NCBI RefSeq assembly: GCF_963678635.1
Contig: NC_087070.1
Location: 43,572,988-43,636,987 of the forward strand
DNA: 64,000 nucleotides
Direction of reading: 5' to 3'
From: Symsagittifera roscoffensis
Lineage: Eukaryota > Xenacoelomorpha > Acoela > Convolutidae
Shown here: positions 9,186-18,999 of the stretch, piece after piece
Layout of the letters: each line of letters opens with the position of its first letter
Numbering within the stretch: position 1 is the first letter of the stretch
Position numbers and translations under genes: made by a program
Notes under the pieces: generated by a model
The model's database searches: none
Seen by the model: only the letters and a program-made list of their open reading frames with translations
Told to the model about the DNA's origin: nothing

Positions 9186-9987
9186 TGTGACATTCGACCA
9201 GAATGGATCAAAATGCAGATTCAGCAATTCAAAATTTTAGCAGTGAACCTTCCGAAGTGGCGATTTTGAGGGAATAAGAGCGTTATTGGAACGATTTGCC
9301 AAACGGTGATGGCTAGAATATTCTGGTATTTTGATATTTTAAAAATTCGAATTATGACGTCATATTTCTGAGAAACGTCAGAAACGGCCATTTTGGCAAA
9401 AAGTCGAAGAAAAACACAACAACATTAGTTGCGCTGACGAGAACAACGGAAGTTGTGATTGAGAAACAACAACAGATTGCAGGAATAGCAGAGACCGTTC
9501 CAAGTTGCAACTATTGTGTCGCTACAATAGTTGCAAGGCAGTTGCTAACAACAGTGAGGGGTGGAAACCAGCCTTCCGGGTTACAGAGAAATCAAGCTTA
9601 ACGTGCTTGATTCAGTGGATTCGAGAATCCGGAGGGGTTTCGGGACTGAAACTTTTATCATCTTATATGAACTTTTAACTTCCCTGTCATGTCCTGATTT
9701 GAATTTAATTAACATCTGAATTCATTCTACTAAGATGAGAAGCTAGGAGTTGGGGGAAGGGGTTGATCCATCTTCGATGGAGATGATGATTTTTATCTAC
9801 TGAACAAAAACAATGATAATTCAATAAGTAGTAGTAGCCCTGTTTTTAGGAGTGACCTCGTGGTCTGGGGATACTGAGACCCAGCCATGAGCTCACTATT
9901 TCTGCATGTAATTAAGTAAATTTGAGTGTTTTGACCGAAGCCGAAAGCAGTAACGTTTTTTGTCGACCCGATGTTAGAAAGACCACC
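9186..9987 (+). repeat. Probable 3' LTR of the region 1 element
   Basis: The start is set by tgtgacattcgac following a G-rich tract. The same boundary occurs in the inverted copy at 16747. The end is near ttagaaagaccacc, about 9987, where similarity between the two copies fades. Shared blocks include 'gagaagctaggagttg' and 'gtgacctcgtggtctgggga'. Exact termini are uncertain because the other LTR of this element lies outside the window. Confidence 0.65.
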
Positions 9988-10019
9988 GAAAGTACTGGCT
10001 TGGTAGAGACGGTGAAAAG

Positions 10020-10276
10020 CATGTAAAGCTCTGTTTAGACGTTAGCCAGTCGTCTTAGGACTTAGTTTTATTTTCCGTCGATATGTATCTTCCGGGCGAA
10101 TGTTACAAAGAGCAAACCCATAACATTGGTTTAAAGGAAATGTTCTGTTGCGAAAGTGACTGTTCTGATCATTGTGATCAGGTTCTTTGCGTAACATTCG
10201 CACGGAAGTTCATATCGACGGAAAATGAAGATAGGTTCTAAAACGACTGGCTAGCGTCTAAACACAGCACTACATG
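10020..10276. mobile_element. Foldback (hairpin) MITE-like element
   Basis: The left arm (from catgtaaagctctgtttaga) is repeated inverted at the right end (to tctaaacacagcactacatg). Inner arm blocks ttttccgtcgatatg and gcgaatgttac also pair with their complements near 10165-10230. The whole unit can fold into one imperfect hairpin with arms of about 110 bp. It has no coding capacity. This architecture is typical of small non-autonomous DNA elements. I could not define a target-site duplication. Confidence 0.75.
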
Positions 10277-10386
10277 ATTAAAACATCCTCAGTCCTAGAC
10301 ACATAATATAATAATAAAAATAACAAAAGATTTAGGAATATAATCCAAGGGTTCGCATAAAACCCAGTCATTGCATTGTTCAAAGT

Positions 10387-12370
10387 TTAGTTTTCTGTTA
10401 TAAGTGTAAGTTTCTTCAGGTCTCTACAGTTGTTGCATTCGCATAAAATGCGCCAAGTGCATGTGTCTGATTCGTTGTAGCGAGTTTTGAAAAACTTTGT
10501 GTACATTCCTAGAAGTCTGCTTATGCATTTTGGGTCAAACAATATGTCACATTTGAAGTATTCGTTGTACAGATTAGCAAGACGACATGCCCGAAACCAG
10601 AAATCCGACTCGCACTTCTTCAGACGCATTTGTTTGCAGATGAAATTTCGTGTCATTTGAGCTCTTCGGTTTCCAACGTCAGTGATGCTTACATGGCTTC
10701 TCCAGTCGATGTCAAGTTTTCCAGTTAGTATTTTTGCAAACAGCAGTCCAACATGAAGCTCTTGGAATAGAGACAAAGGAAGGATGTTAAGTTTCACGAG
10801 TTTGTCTTTATAGGAGATATGTCTATTGCTTGTCATGAAAATCCACGAGATCGCTTTCCGCTGCACACTTTCTATGATTCCTAAGTCACCTTTTGATGGT
10901 TTCCAGATAGCTGAACCGTAGCACAGAATTGGCACAACGTAACAGATATATGCGTTTTTTTCTGGTCGCAAAATTCGCCTTTGAGAGATTCCTTTTGAGT
11001 ACGAAGAGAGCGTTTAAGGCTTTTTCGGCCCTCTTTTTTGCGTGTTGCGTCCAAGAGAGCGTGTCGGTTATCAGGATGCCCATATCTTTCATTACTTCAG
11101 TGGTTTCGAAGCTGTAACTGGGGAGTGCAATCGTAGCTGATCCGTTGATACAGAGGACCTTACTTTTCGTCAGGTTCACTGACATGCAGTTTTCCTCGCA
11201 CCACCTCCAAAGTCTCCTAACATCTATGTTGAGAGTTAAAGGGTTGTCTCCAACAATTTTGTAGTCGTCTGCTTAACCAAATGTTGCGGACACGACACAG
11301 GACGGTAGATCATTTATGAAGACTAGGAAGAGATGCGGCCCGAGTATAGAGCCCTGGGGAACGCCGCTGAAGACTTCCAGCTCTCCGGAAATTGTGTCAT
11401 TCAGCCTCACGGTTTGCTTCCGGTTCGAGAGGTAGCTGTGTTTCAGAGATAAACAATTTCCTCCAATTCCAGAAGTCGATAATTTCTCCATGAAAGTCCA
11501 AGTAGAAACTGTTCAGGTAGTTGCAGTTTGGCGAATCTAGGCAGCTAAATATCTCGTGTAGATACTCTATTAGGTTTGTTATCGTCGATCGCTTAGGTCT
11601 AAAACCGTGTTGGTCTGGTGTTAGGGTTGGGTAGACAATTGGGGTCAGTTCATCAAATATTAGTTTCTCAAGCAGTTTTGACACTGCTGAGAGCAGGCTG
11701 ATCCGCCTGTAATTTGCTACGTCTTGTTTATCCCCGTCTTTGAAAATTGGTGCGATTTCGCTGATCTTCCATTTTGTTGGAAATATCGCTTTATTTGCAA
11801 TCAAGTTGAACAGTAAGTGATGTGCTTTTGGAAGTGACTTTGAGAGGTTTTTCAGAAGAATATTACCAATCATGTCTGGTCCATTTGCCTTATTTACGTG
11901 CAGCTCGTTCAGAGTATCTTCTATTTCATCGATAGTGAAATTGATACTGTTCAGAAGAACGTTATCTTGTCGTTCTGCTTTCCCAACGTTGGCGTTTCGT
12001 GTGAAAACTGATTGAAATATATGTTAAACAATTCAGCTTTTTGAGCGTCTGTATTGGCTATTTTTTGATCTAGGAAGATCTCTGAAGGGATCATGCTAGA
12101 CTTGGTGATCAATTTCAGATATCGTTGTATTTCGCTTAATTTACCATTCTCAAAAAGCATTTTATCGTGGAGATGTTGGTCATTTTGAAGGGACAGTGTT
12201 AGTTCAGTTTGCAGATTTTCAATTTTTCCTTTGTTCGATGGGGTAGGTTTTCGCTGATCTTTAAGTTGGAGTGTATTTAATTTCTTGATAAGGTTGGAGG
12301 AATTGCTTCCCACCCAAGGAGCTAGTTCAGACCTGTGTTTTGTAGTGATAGGTAGCAGGTAGCGTACCAA
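10387..12370 (-). pseudogene. LINE reverse transcriptase, frame-broken
   Basis: RT pieces lie in three frames. The segment 11951-12370 is the N-terminal region, and 11397-11873 holds the finger motifs (APIFKDGDKQDVANYRRISL, HGFRPKRSTITNLI). The segment 11273-11491 carries SGVPQGSILGPHLFLVFIND, 10886-11270 the palm/thumb, and 10387-10971 the C-terminal domain. At the catalytic YADD motif the tyrosine position is a TAA stop (FG*ADDYK, 11271-11280 region). Together with the frameshifts this makes the enzyme non-functional. In an active element the RT would copy LINE RNA at nicked target DNA. Confidence 0.9.
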
Positions 12371-12380
12371 TGATCGAGCA

Positions 12381-13223
12381 TCAGTTCAACGTTTCAACGT
12401 TGCTCAAGCAAAATGGTTGGAAGGGGTGTTGACGAATGAATTCATTCGCTTCTTCCCAGTTTGCTTTCTTGGACGCGAAAATGCCAAAATCTAGTTTTTG
12501 TTTGATGACTGGTGTCTTTTTATCAACAGGTCGGTAGTCAAATGAGACTTTGGCATGGAGTGGCAAATGGTCGGAACTGAATAGACTACTCAGACGGTTG
12601 TCAAGTTTTACGCTGGTGACAAATTGCGGTTTGTTACTAAAGAGAATGTCTAATGATTTTCCATCAGGGGTGTTTATTAGTTGTTGGAAGTTTGACTCAC
12701 AGAGTTCGTCAAGGATTGACAGCTCATCTAGAGAAGTTGAAGTCATTGACGGCCAGTGTGTACAGTTAAAACTTATACCTCCAACTATATACGAACAAAT
12801 GGCACTTTGTTCAAATTGCTTACGCCTCAGGAACTTTAGGAGTTCGATTAGATCTGAGATTCCCCATGTGTAGGTACTGTTTGAAGGAAAGCTGTAGATG
12901 CAGCATATTAAAATCGGCTTTTTCAGTGATATGCGGATGATAACACAATCTTGAAACGCGGAATTGATTTGGCTACTTGGAACGTTACGGTTTACTGCTA
13001 TGAGTACGCCACCATGTTTTGTCAAGCCTTTGTCACTAGGTCTGCCATTTCGATGGATAACGTAGTTTGTCAGAAAAAGAGTAGCGTCGCCGATGCTTTT
13101 TGCCAACCAGGTTTCAGTTAGGCAGATGACTTGATAAGCGTTTTTTACTTGGACAGCATTAGAGAAGGTTGTCCGCCGTTGATACTCAAGAATACTTCTG
13201 ACATTGTAAACAAGGATATTCAT
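12381..13223 (-). pseudogene. LINE APE-type endonuclease domain
   Basis: The open frame starts MNILVYNVRSI, the usual beginning of the apurinic-endonuclease-like domain. It shows LTETWL (catalytic Glu), a GGVLIAV strand, GGISFNCTHW where GDFN is expected, and SSDHLPL near the end (catalytic Asp-His). The GD-to-GI change in the metal-binding loop suggests loss of activity. The domain nicks the target site for target-primed reverse transcription. The downstream RT is in other frames. Confidence 0.9.
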
Positions 13224-13235
13224 CGTCGCTGCTAG

Positions 13236-14099
13236 TCAATTGGGTGCTTCGGTATCTGGAAATTTCTCTTTTATCCAGTTTCCACCTTTTCGATTGTACA
13301 GAGTTGCATCGTGGACTCTTATGTCCTTTCTGTCTACAGATTTGTCTCTTATAAGTTGCCTTCTTCTGACGAGGGCAAGGTTTTCTTGATCAGCTTCTTC
13401 CTTTGTCAGTTGTCGGCTGAGGAAAATTGGTTGAGGGGAGTTTTTCAGTTTCCTCGCAGATAGCAATATCATTCGTCGTTGATATGCATTGGGCACTTTT
13501 AATAGGATTGTTCTTATCTTGTTCTCGTCATATCGACCCAGGCGTATGACATCGCCAATTGAGGCATTGACAACCATATGGGTCAATACTTTTTGAACTT
13601 CGGCGAGATCGTGTTCTTGGCGCAATCTTGCTTCCTTCTCCACTGATTCAGGGATTCCTCGTATGCGAATGCCATCGAGTTCTTCGGCGGGTTTCGGTGG
13701 CGCTTTTTGGCGACTGGCAATTGATCTAGATTGGGTTGGATAATGTGAAACAGGTTGTTTTGTGCTTAGCAGCGTTTTGATTTTGGTCACTAGTTTTTTT
13801 GAGGTCAGTCATTTCGTTTTCCAGGGTTTTCATTTGAGTATCTCGAAATTCTTTTGAGGTTGTAGTTTCATGGGCAGCTTGGGTCAAAATATCTTGACGT
13901 TTTTCATCAACGCATTTGTTGCATATCAATAGAGCATTTTTTCCTAAGGCTGGTACTCCATTGACAGCGGCTTCACTTAGACCAGTGCAGTCTTCATTCA
14001 GGTGCATTCGACAGCCACAGCAAAAGCAGTCGAAAGAGCTTTCATTTTTAGCTCGACCCGATTTGACTTGACCCGATTTCGGGTGTTATGTTTAGACAT
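13236..14099 (-). pseudogene. LINE ORF1: Cys-rich finger, coiled segment, RRM-like domain
   Basis: An ATG at 14097-14099 lies just upstream of a Cys/His-rich segment (FDCFCCGCRMHLNEDC to LLICNKCV) that resembles the PHD-like finger in CR1-clade ORF1. One frame change separates that ATG from the finger and another lies near 13760. The C-terminal part (13236-13690) has an RRM-like pattern (IRIRGIPES, DVIRLGRYDENKIRTILLKV, then IFLSRQLTKEEADQE) as in L1/CR1 ORF1 RNA-binding proteins. The protein would package LINE RNA. Confidence 0.8.
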
Positions 14100-14189
14100 C
14101 TTAAAATCTTAAAAGGGGCTCAGAGCCAGAGACTCGATGAGCACGCCTGTTCAGATTTTAAGGTTTAGGACTCAGATTTGCGTACCTGT

Positions 14190-14738
14190 TTAGAATTTTC
14201 GCCGTTTAGCTTCGCGCTTCTCGGCAGCCGTTCGACGCTTCGTGCCACGTGTTTTGAAGATTCTATTGAAGTCGGGAAAATAGTGCAGCACAGTAGCTAG
14301 AGTCCTCGACTCTATGTCAGCAGCCTGGCGCAGTTTTCGGTATTCGGCAATTAACGAGTCGTCAATTCTTTCGGAAGCACTGATAATATGCTTGGTCACG
14401 TCGATGACGTAACAGTCTAATGATTTTAGAAGATCGTCGAATATGTAGAAAGCACCTTTGCGTTGACAGGTAACGACGCAAAAGAGGTTTGGAATAGTCT
14501 TAAGGGTCGCAATCAGTTCTTCAATTGTTTGGGGTATGTTGCCTTTTTTCGGGTGCGATGTTATTGTGTTGTTTAATAAATTGTGCCAGAGAACAATTTT
14601 GCAGTTCCTGAGAGGGGTTGATGTAAGATAATCGAGGCAGTAATTTGACGTGCTAGGGTCAAGATTCAGTCCAGGGAGAGAGTGAACAGGATCAGCAAGC
14701 TTATCTTGTTCCGATTGTTCAAGTTTATTGATGGAATG
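14190..14738 (-). CDS. Unassigned minus-strand ORF upstream of LINE ORF1
   Basis: The frame is open for 182 codons from a stop at 14739 and has no ATG near its beginning, so it is probably 5'-truncated. Recognisable features are a hydrophobic strand followed by His (NCKIVLWHNLLNN), VVTCQRKGAFYIFDDLL, and a very basic C-terminus (RGTKRRTAAEKREAKRRKF). The strand-turn-His pattern is reminiscent of SGNH/esterase-type or other alpha/beta folds, but I do not assign it. It may be an upstream ORF of the LINE or a separate transposon fragment. Confidence 0.5.
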   Translation of the reverse strand, partial: HSINKLEQSEQDKLADPVHSLPGLNLDPSTSNYCLDYLTSTPLRNCKIVLWHNLLNNTITSHPKKGNIPQTIEELIATLKTIPNLFCVVTCQRKGAFYIFDDLLKSLDCYVIDVTKHIISASERIDDSLIAEYRKLRQAADIESRTLATVLHYFPDFNRIFKTRGTKRRTAAEKREAKRRKF

Positions 14739-14739
14739 T

Positions 14740-15120
14740 TAAAGAGAACTTGCACCTACTATTTTGATCATAAAGTATAGAGACTAAGAAAAATAAATAA
14801 ATAAAATTGGAATGAACTCAGCTGATTGGGAATTGGGATGGTGAACACAGCAAGTCGGGAGCCGTCCAGAGTGTAGTTCTACCCAGTGTCTAGTGATAAG
14901 TAATCCAGAAAATATCGTCGTGAACAAACGTTTCAACAATTCAACATTGACTATTGGGGCCACCACGGCTGCCCCTTGTATTCATATTTTAACTGAAATA
15001 GCTATTTGATAACTGAGCAAGACCCTACGACCCATTAACAGCTATACAAGAAAAAATCTATAACAAAATTAAAACATTAAAACTGAAAGAACAAACTAAA
15101 AGAGAAATAACATTTTGAAC
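14740..15120. other. Intergenic filler between transposon fragments
   Basis: It is AT-rich with no convincing ORF. The short minus-strand frame at 14784-14966 lacks any recognised motif. No repeat was identified. Confidence 0.4.
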
Positions 15121-15124
15121 AACT

Positions 15125-15880
15125 TGAGCGACAATGAAAAATACGCACTTGAGTTGCCCTCCAAAAAAGGAGCCTCAAACTGATTAAATGCACTGCCTCC
15201 TAGCAGATATAATTTTAACCTGAATAAATCCGAATTCCGGATGAAATTTATCTCAGATATGGATGGGAACCAACCAACATTCCACTCACATGTGGTCAAT
15301 CTTTTGACCTTACCTACCCCCTTTACTGTGCAAAGGTTGGATACACCCACATGATGCATAACGAAATCAGAGATACCTTTGCCAACCTCATGAGCGAGAT
15401 TTGGTTTGATGTTGAAATCGAGCCGAAACTTCAGTCGTTGCAAGGCGAGAGCTCTGTCAACAATTCAACCACAACTGATGAAGACGCTCGACTAGATGTA
15501 AAAGCATATGGATTATGGGGCTCAAGTTTTAGCCGAACCTTCTTTGATGTCAAAGTCTTCAACCCGCAGGCAAAACTTCACGATGACTACTAAAAGACGC
15601 CTATAAGTACCACGAATCACTAAAAATTTCAAAATAACAACAGAGAATTCTATAAGTCGAACAGAGCAGCTTCTCCCCGCTCATTTTTGACTGCACTGGT
15701 GGTGCTGCACCAGCAGCTACTCGGACAATGCAGTGGATAAACTTAGTGAAAAAAGGCATGAAAGCTACGCAGAAACAATAAACTATAAAAATAACTAAGA
15801 TAAGCCTCGCGCTGCTCAGGAGCGCTATCCTTTGTATACGGGGTTCCAAATCCTTGCGTAGGACGCAATTCATAGACAAT
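15125..15880 (+). pseudogene. Transposon protein fragment with nuclease-like motif
   Basis: Pieces of one protein can be followed across several frames. They are SKKGASN with LNALPPSRYNFNLNKSEFR (15160-15240), YLRYGWEP followed by a CGQSF finger-like start and MMHNEIRDTFANL (15250-15400), and DARLDVKAYGLWGSSFSRTF continuing FDVKVFNPQAK (15482-15580). A tail CTGGAA to ALLRSAI follows up to 15840. From general knowledge, this motif string is widespread in invertebrate and fish transposon-derived proteins. D-x(n)-FFDVKVFN resembles a PD-(D/E)XK nuclease core. Single-base indels and stops break the frame, including one near 15242 and stops after 15592. Confidence 0.65.
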
Positions 15881-15934
15881 TCAATTAGTTCTGTTGTAGA
15901 GGAGGTACGGTTGAAGTAAATTTGGTGGTCCTTT

Positions 15935-16747
15935 TGGTGGTCTTTCTAACACCGGGTCGACAATAAAAACGTTACTGTTTCCGGCTTCGATCAGAACGCT
16001 CTAATTAACTTAATTATATGCAAAATAGTGAGCTCATGGCTGGTTTTTCTATATCCCCAGACCACGAGGTCACTCCTAAAACAGGGCTACTACTACTTAT
16101 TATATTACTATTGTTTTTGTTCAGTAGAAAAAAATCAAAGATGGATCAACTCTTCCCCTCAACTCCTAGCTTCTCATGATCTGAAAACGAATTTGGTATT
16201 AACTCAATTCAGGACATTTCCAGGAAGCTAAAAGTTGTTAAAATAACGAGTTACAGTTCTCTCCCGAGACCCTTTCCGGATTCTGGAATCCGGACAAATA
16301 ATTCTCTTACTTCTTCTCGGAAGGCTGGACACGTCGTCCCAACACCCTTCCTGGTTCTCATGAACTGCTCTGTAACAATTGTAGCATCACAATCTTTACA
16401 ACTCGGAATGGTTACTGACAATTTCTAATCACAATCTCAATCTGCTGTCGTTTTTTCGTTGTTTTTGTCACTGAGACTACTGTTGTTCTCTCTCAGAATC
16501 CTGTTTTTATTTCTGATTTCGCAGTTTTAGTTGGTGCGAAAAAACAAAAGGTTACGTGTCGTTTACGTCCAATACTCCAAATCGATTTGTAAAAATTAAC
16601 ATGGAACTCCAAATTGACCCTTCCGAGTTCGTCAAAATGCACAATTAGGACCTCTAGTTAATTAAAACCATCAATCCTCTCGGTCTGATGTTCCGATAAA
16701 AATTCGAATACGAAAATGCGTTTAGTCCATTCGCGTCGAATGTCACA
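15935..16747 (-). repeat. Inverted relative of the 9186-9987 LTR
   Basis: Read on the minus strand from 16747, this segment starts tgtgacattcgac and follows the same order of blocks as 9186-9987. These include 'tagtagtagccctgttt', 'gtgacctcgtggtctgggga', 'agccatgagctcactatt' and 'ttagaaagaccacc' at the end. Similarity is clear but far from identical, so it is an older relative rather than the partner LTR. No coding sequence follows in the matching orientation, so it may be a solo LTR. Confidence 0.75.
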
Positions 16748-16859
16748 TTGCTGAGCATAAACGTTTTTTTCATAATTTTGAACAAAAGTATCGGTTATAT
16801 AATTCGCATTAAAGAAAGAACCTGCATTAATCCAACTGCATTAAAGAAAGAAGTACCAA

Positions 16860-17045
16860 AATTGACCGCGCTAAATGAGCGTAACAAGAAGGTCTGCCCT
16901 GGATGTCAGAAAAGGGGACATATCGGACTAAAGGGGTAGAATGCGAAGCTTGTTTGAATTGGTACCACTTAGGGTGTGGTAACATATCGGAATCTGAATA
17001 CGCAGACATCGCTGAAACAGTATGGTATTCCATTGCTTGCAAAAA
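16860..17045 (+). pseudogene. PHD finger fragment
   Basis: The pattern VCPGC, then VECEAC, then LNWYHLGCGNIS, then an IAC ending matches the Cys4-His-Cys3 spacing of a PHD finger. It is split by a frame change near 16930 and lacks one late Cys (WYSIAC). Such fingers occur in ORF1 of CR1-like LINEs and in some chromatin proteins. It is followed without a gap by a Penelope-like RT segment, so either two elements are juxtaposed or this is a chimeric element. Confidence 0.7.
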
Positions 17046-18005
17046 ACAACAGGAACATATTGGGCTGAGAATGGTGTTGAAGTTTATCTAAGATATGTGG
17101 ACGACAAAGTTAGAACTGTCAAGGGCGATCATGGGTTATTTCTCGAGGCTGCCAATGAGTTGCATCCAAACTTGCAGTTCACCAGAGAAGGACTTGATAC
17201 TAACGATAATTTGGCCTTTTTGGACTTATATGTCAACGTGGACTCAGGAAAAAAGGTCACATGTGGGTGGTACTAGAAACCCACTGATACCGGCACCATT
17301 CTAAATTTCAGATGTTGAGCACCTTTGCACTACATAAGAAACGTTATTGAAGGGACGGTTCATAGCGTTTTTAGAAGTACCTCAAGATGGGAAACTTTTG
17401 ACCAGGCATTGGGAAAAACTCGGAAACAATGGATTAAAAATCAATATCCGAAACAATGGCAGGACAGGGTATTGTTTGAAACTCTTAACAAGATCATTGA
17501 GAGAAAGAAAAATTAAGAGGTGAAGGCATCAGAACCGAGAAAGGAAAATTGGTTAAAAAAACTCACCGCCTTTTTACAAAGCAATATTGAGCCAATCCAT
17601 CTCAACTGTTAGCTGCAAAGGTTCGGCAAATATACGGGGCACAAATATTTTTTACAGCAAGAAAATTGAAAACATGCTCGCCATCTCTCAAAACTTTTTT
17701 TGTTCGTAAAACGAAATCCAAAGTGGTGTATAAGCTTCCATGAAATGGATGTAACTCCACCTATGTCGACCAAACAGTCCGGCATTTAGCCGCAAGGGTC
17801 AATAAACACCGCAACAGGGATTCCCCAGTAGGGCAAAACTTGTTAGAGTGTAATAAGGAGGTAGGCGGTACTGCTGAGCTGAAGTCAGAGATTATAGACC
17901 AAACAGCCATAAGATACTCACACTAGAGGCTTTGCATATTTGGAGGGAGAGGCCGAGGATCAACACACGCGATGAATTCAGGAGCCGGGAAATAACACTA
18001 TAATT
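17045..18005 (+). pseudogene. Penelope-like element: RT C-terminus and GIY-YIG domain
   Basis: The first part has VEVYLRYVDD (RT motif C), HPNLQFT, NLAFLDLYV and KPTDTGTILNF, then NVIEGTVHSVFRST. This order is characteristic of Penelope-like RTs. Further on (17725-17960) lie VVYK, CNSTYVDQTVRHLAARV then NKH, and LLECNKE, matching a GIY-YIG endonuclease. The second half of the motif reads YVD instead of YVG. Stops and frame changes occur at 17275, 17515 and in the GIY-YIG part, so the copy is dead. The 5' half of the RT is missing. Confidence 0.8.
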
Positions 18006-18034
18006 ATGGTCTTTGCATAACATGGCTTAAAATT

Positions 18035-18985
18035 GGAAACTGACATATCAGAAGCGAAAACATTCCCAAATAGACATTTTGTAACCATGAATTAATCAAA
18101 AGCTAAAAAAGAAATATCAGAAATTTACAGGAAAATGTTATTATTGGTTGCGTAATTTAATATGTAATTAAAGTTGTTTGAATTTGATTAATGAAAAAAT
18201 TTTAAAGCATTTTCAGACATGTTTCTCATTTTTCATATTTTTGACCGTTTTGTAAAAATTGTAAAAAATTTTAATCCTGATGATGTACAAAATGTGCAAA
18301 AATGTTTGAAATAACATTTCAAATTTCTTATAATTCGACTCAGTTGGAGCATATGCTTCTGCTAATGGAAGCAGATCAAAACTAGTGTTTATATCCAATT
18401 ATATTTTTGATAAAACTATCGCTATAAAATTTTTCTAACTAACCGATCATGATCCATAACTAACACTTGCAATTTTTCATAGTTTCAGCAACAGAACATA
18501 TGCATGTAATTTATTAAACAGTCGTTCTCCTTCAGAACAGTTCCGATATCTAACTAGAAAATACCAGTCTACATTATATCTATTGTGACTAGGAGATATA
18601 AGAGTAAGATTAAGATTGGTATTAGACTAAGAAGTTGCAGAATCTATCCGACCGAAAATAAGATAGAAAGATGAACTGACAGTGTACCCTATCTGACATT
18701 ATTCCATGAGTGAGCCATCCCGGACTTAAACTCACTAAATTCAAAACTTTACGTGTCGACTTCCAGTTCGACCAATTTCCCTGTGCGTATATGAATTTTT
18801 GGTCAAACTCTGACATCTGGTTCAAGTAGTTTGGTCGAAAGAAATAGGAAACGGGAACATGAGATACGAAAGATAGATGTTACTTAAAAACGAAGTGTAT
18901 ATAACAGACAACCCGTCTATAATGGACAACCTATGTCCCACGTTAGTATAACCTCGCAAAAACCATAAGAACTAACAGTATAACT
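18035..18985 (+). repeat. Duplicated segment with LTR, copy 1
   Basis: About 950 bp here is repeated in the same orientation at 20385-21325. It includes an upstream stretch (around aggaaaatgttattattggtt) and the LTR-like unit starting at 18366. The copies are similar throughout but differ by scattered substitutions and small indels. Confidence 0.85.
18366..18976 (+). repeat. Old LTR copy A
   Basis: It starts tggaagcagatcaaaactag, matching tggaaccag at 39398 and the reverse complement of the young LTR (tggaacctgatctaaact). Shared landmarks are 'aaccaatcatgatccata' and 'agtaagatt-ggtattagactaagaagttgca'. Homology with the young 410-bp LTR ends near 18734, but copies A, B and C share a further ~170-240 bp. 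The old family therefore apparently had a longer LTR. The right end is approximate (ctaaca). Confidence 0.75.
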
Positions 18986-18999
18986 ATAACACAAACTAA

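Larger units (their letters stand above)
1..9987 (+). mobile_element. Large Ty3/gypsy element, 5' part outside the window
   Basis: The window opens inside the reverse transcriptase of a Ty3/gypsy element. Domain order is RT C-terminus, RNase H, long linker, integrase with H2C2 finger and GPY/F module, acidic tail, macrodomain-like ORF, three unknown ORFs and a 3' LTR. RNase H before integrase and the GPY/F module are hallmarks of the Ty3/gypsy (Metaviridae) order. The coding part is clearly less AT-rich than the DNA to its right. Pol is interrupted by in-frame stops at 1124, 1433 and 2308 and a frame change near 2110, so this copy is defective. The 5' LTR, gag and most of pol are not visible, so insertion age and target duplication cannot be read here. 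Confidence 0.9.
10300..14100 (-). mobile_element. Decayed CR1/Jockey-type LINE
   Basis: On the minus strand the order is ORF1 (Cys-rich finger, coiled segment, RRM-like domain), APE endonuclease and reverse transcriptase, as in CR1/Jockey-clade non-LTR elements. The 3' end (low coordinates) runs into a TA/ATT-rich simple sequence at about 10300-10330, compatible with the microsatellite-like tail of this group. Several frameshifts and stops interrupt all ORFs, so the copy is dead. Confidence 0.88.

Noticed and set aside
14784-14966. 60-codon minus-strand ORF
   Set aside because: No recognisable motif, and no continuity with the LINE or neighbouring ORF frames.
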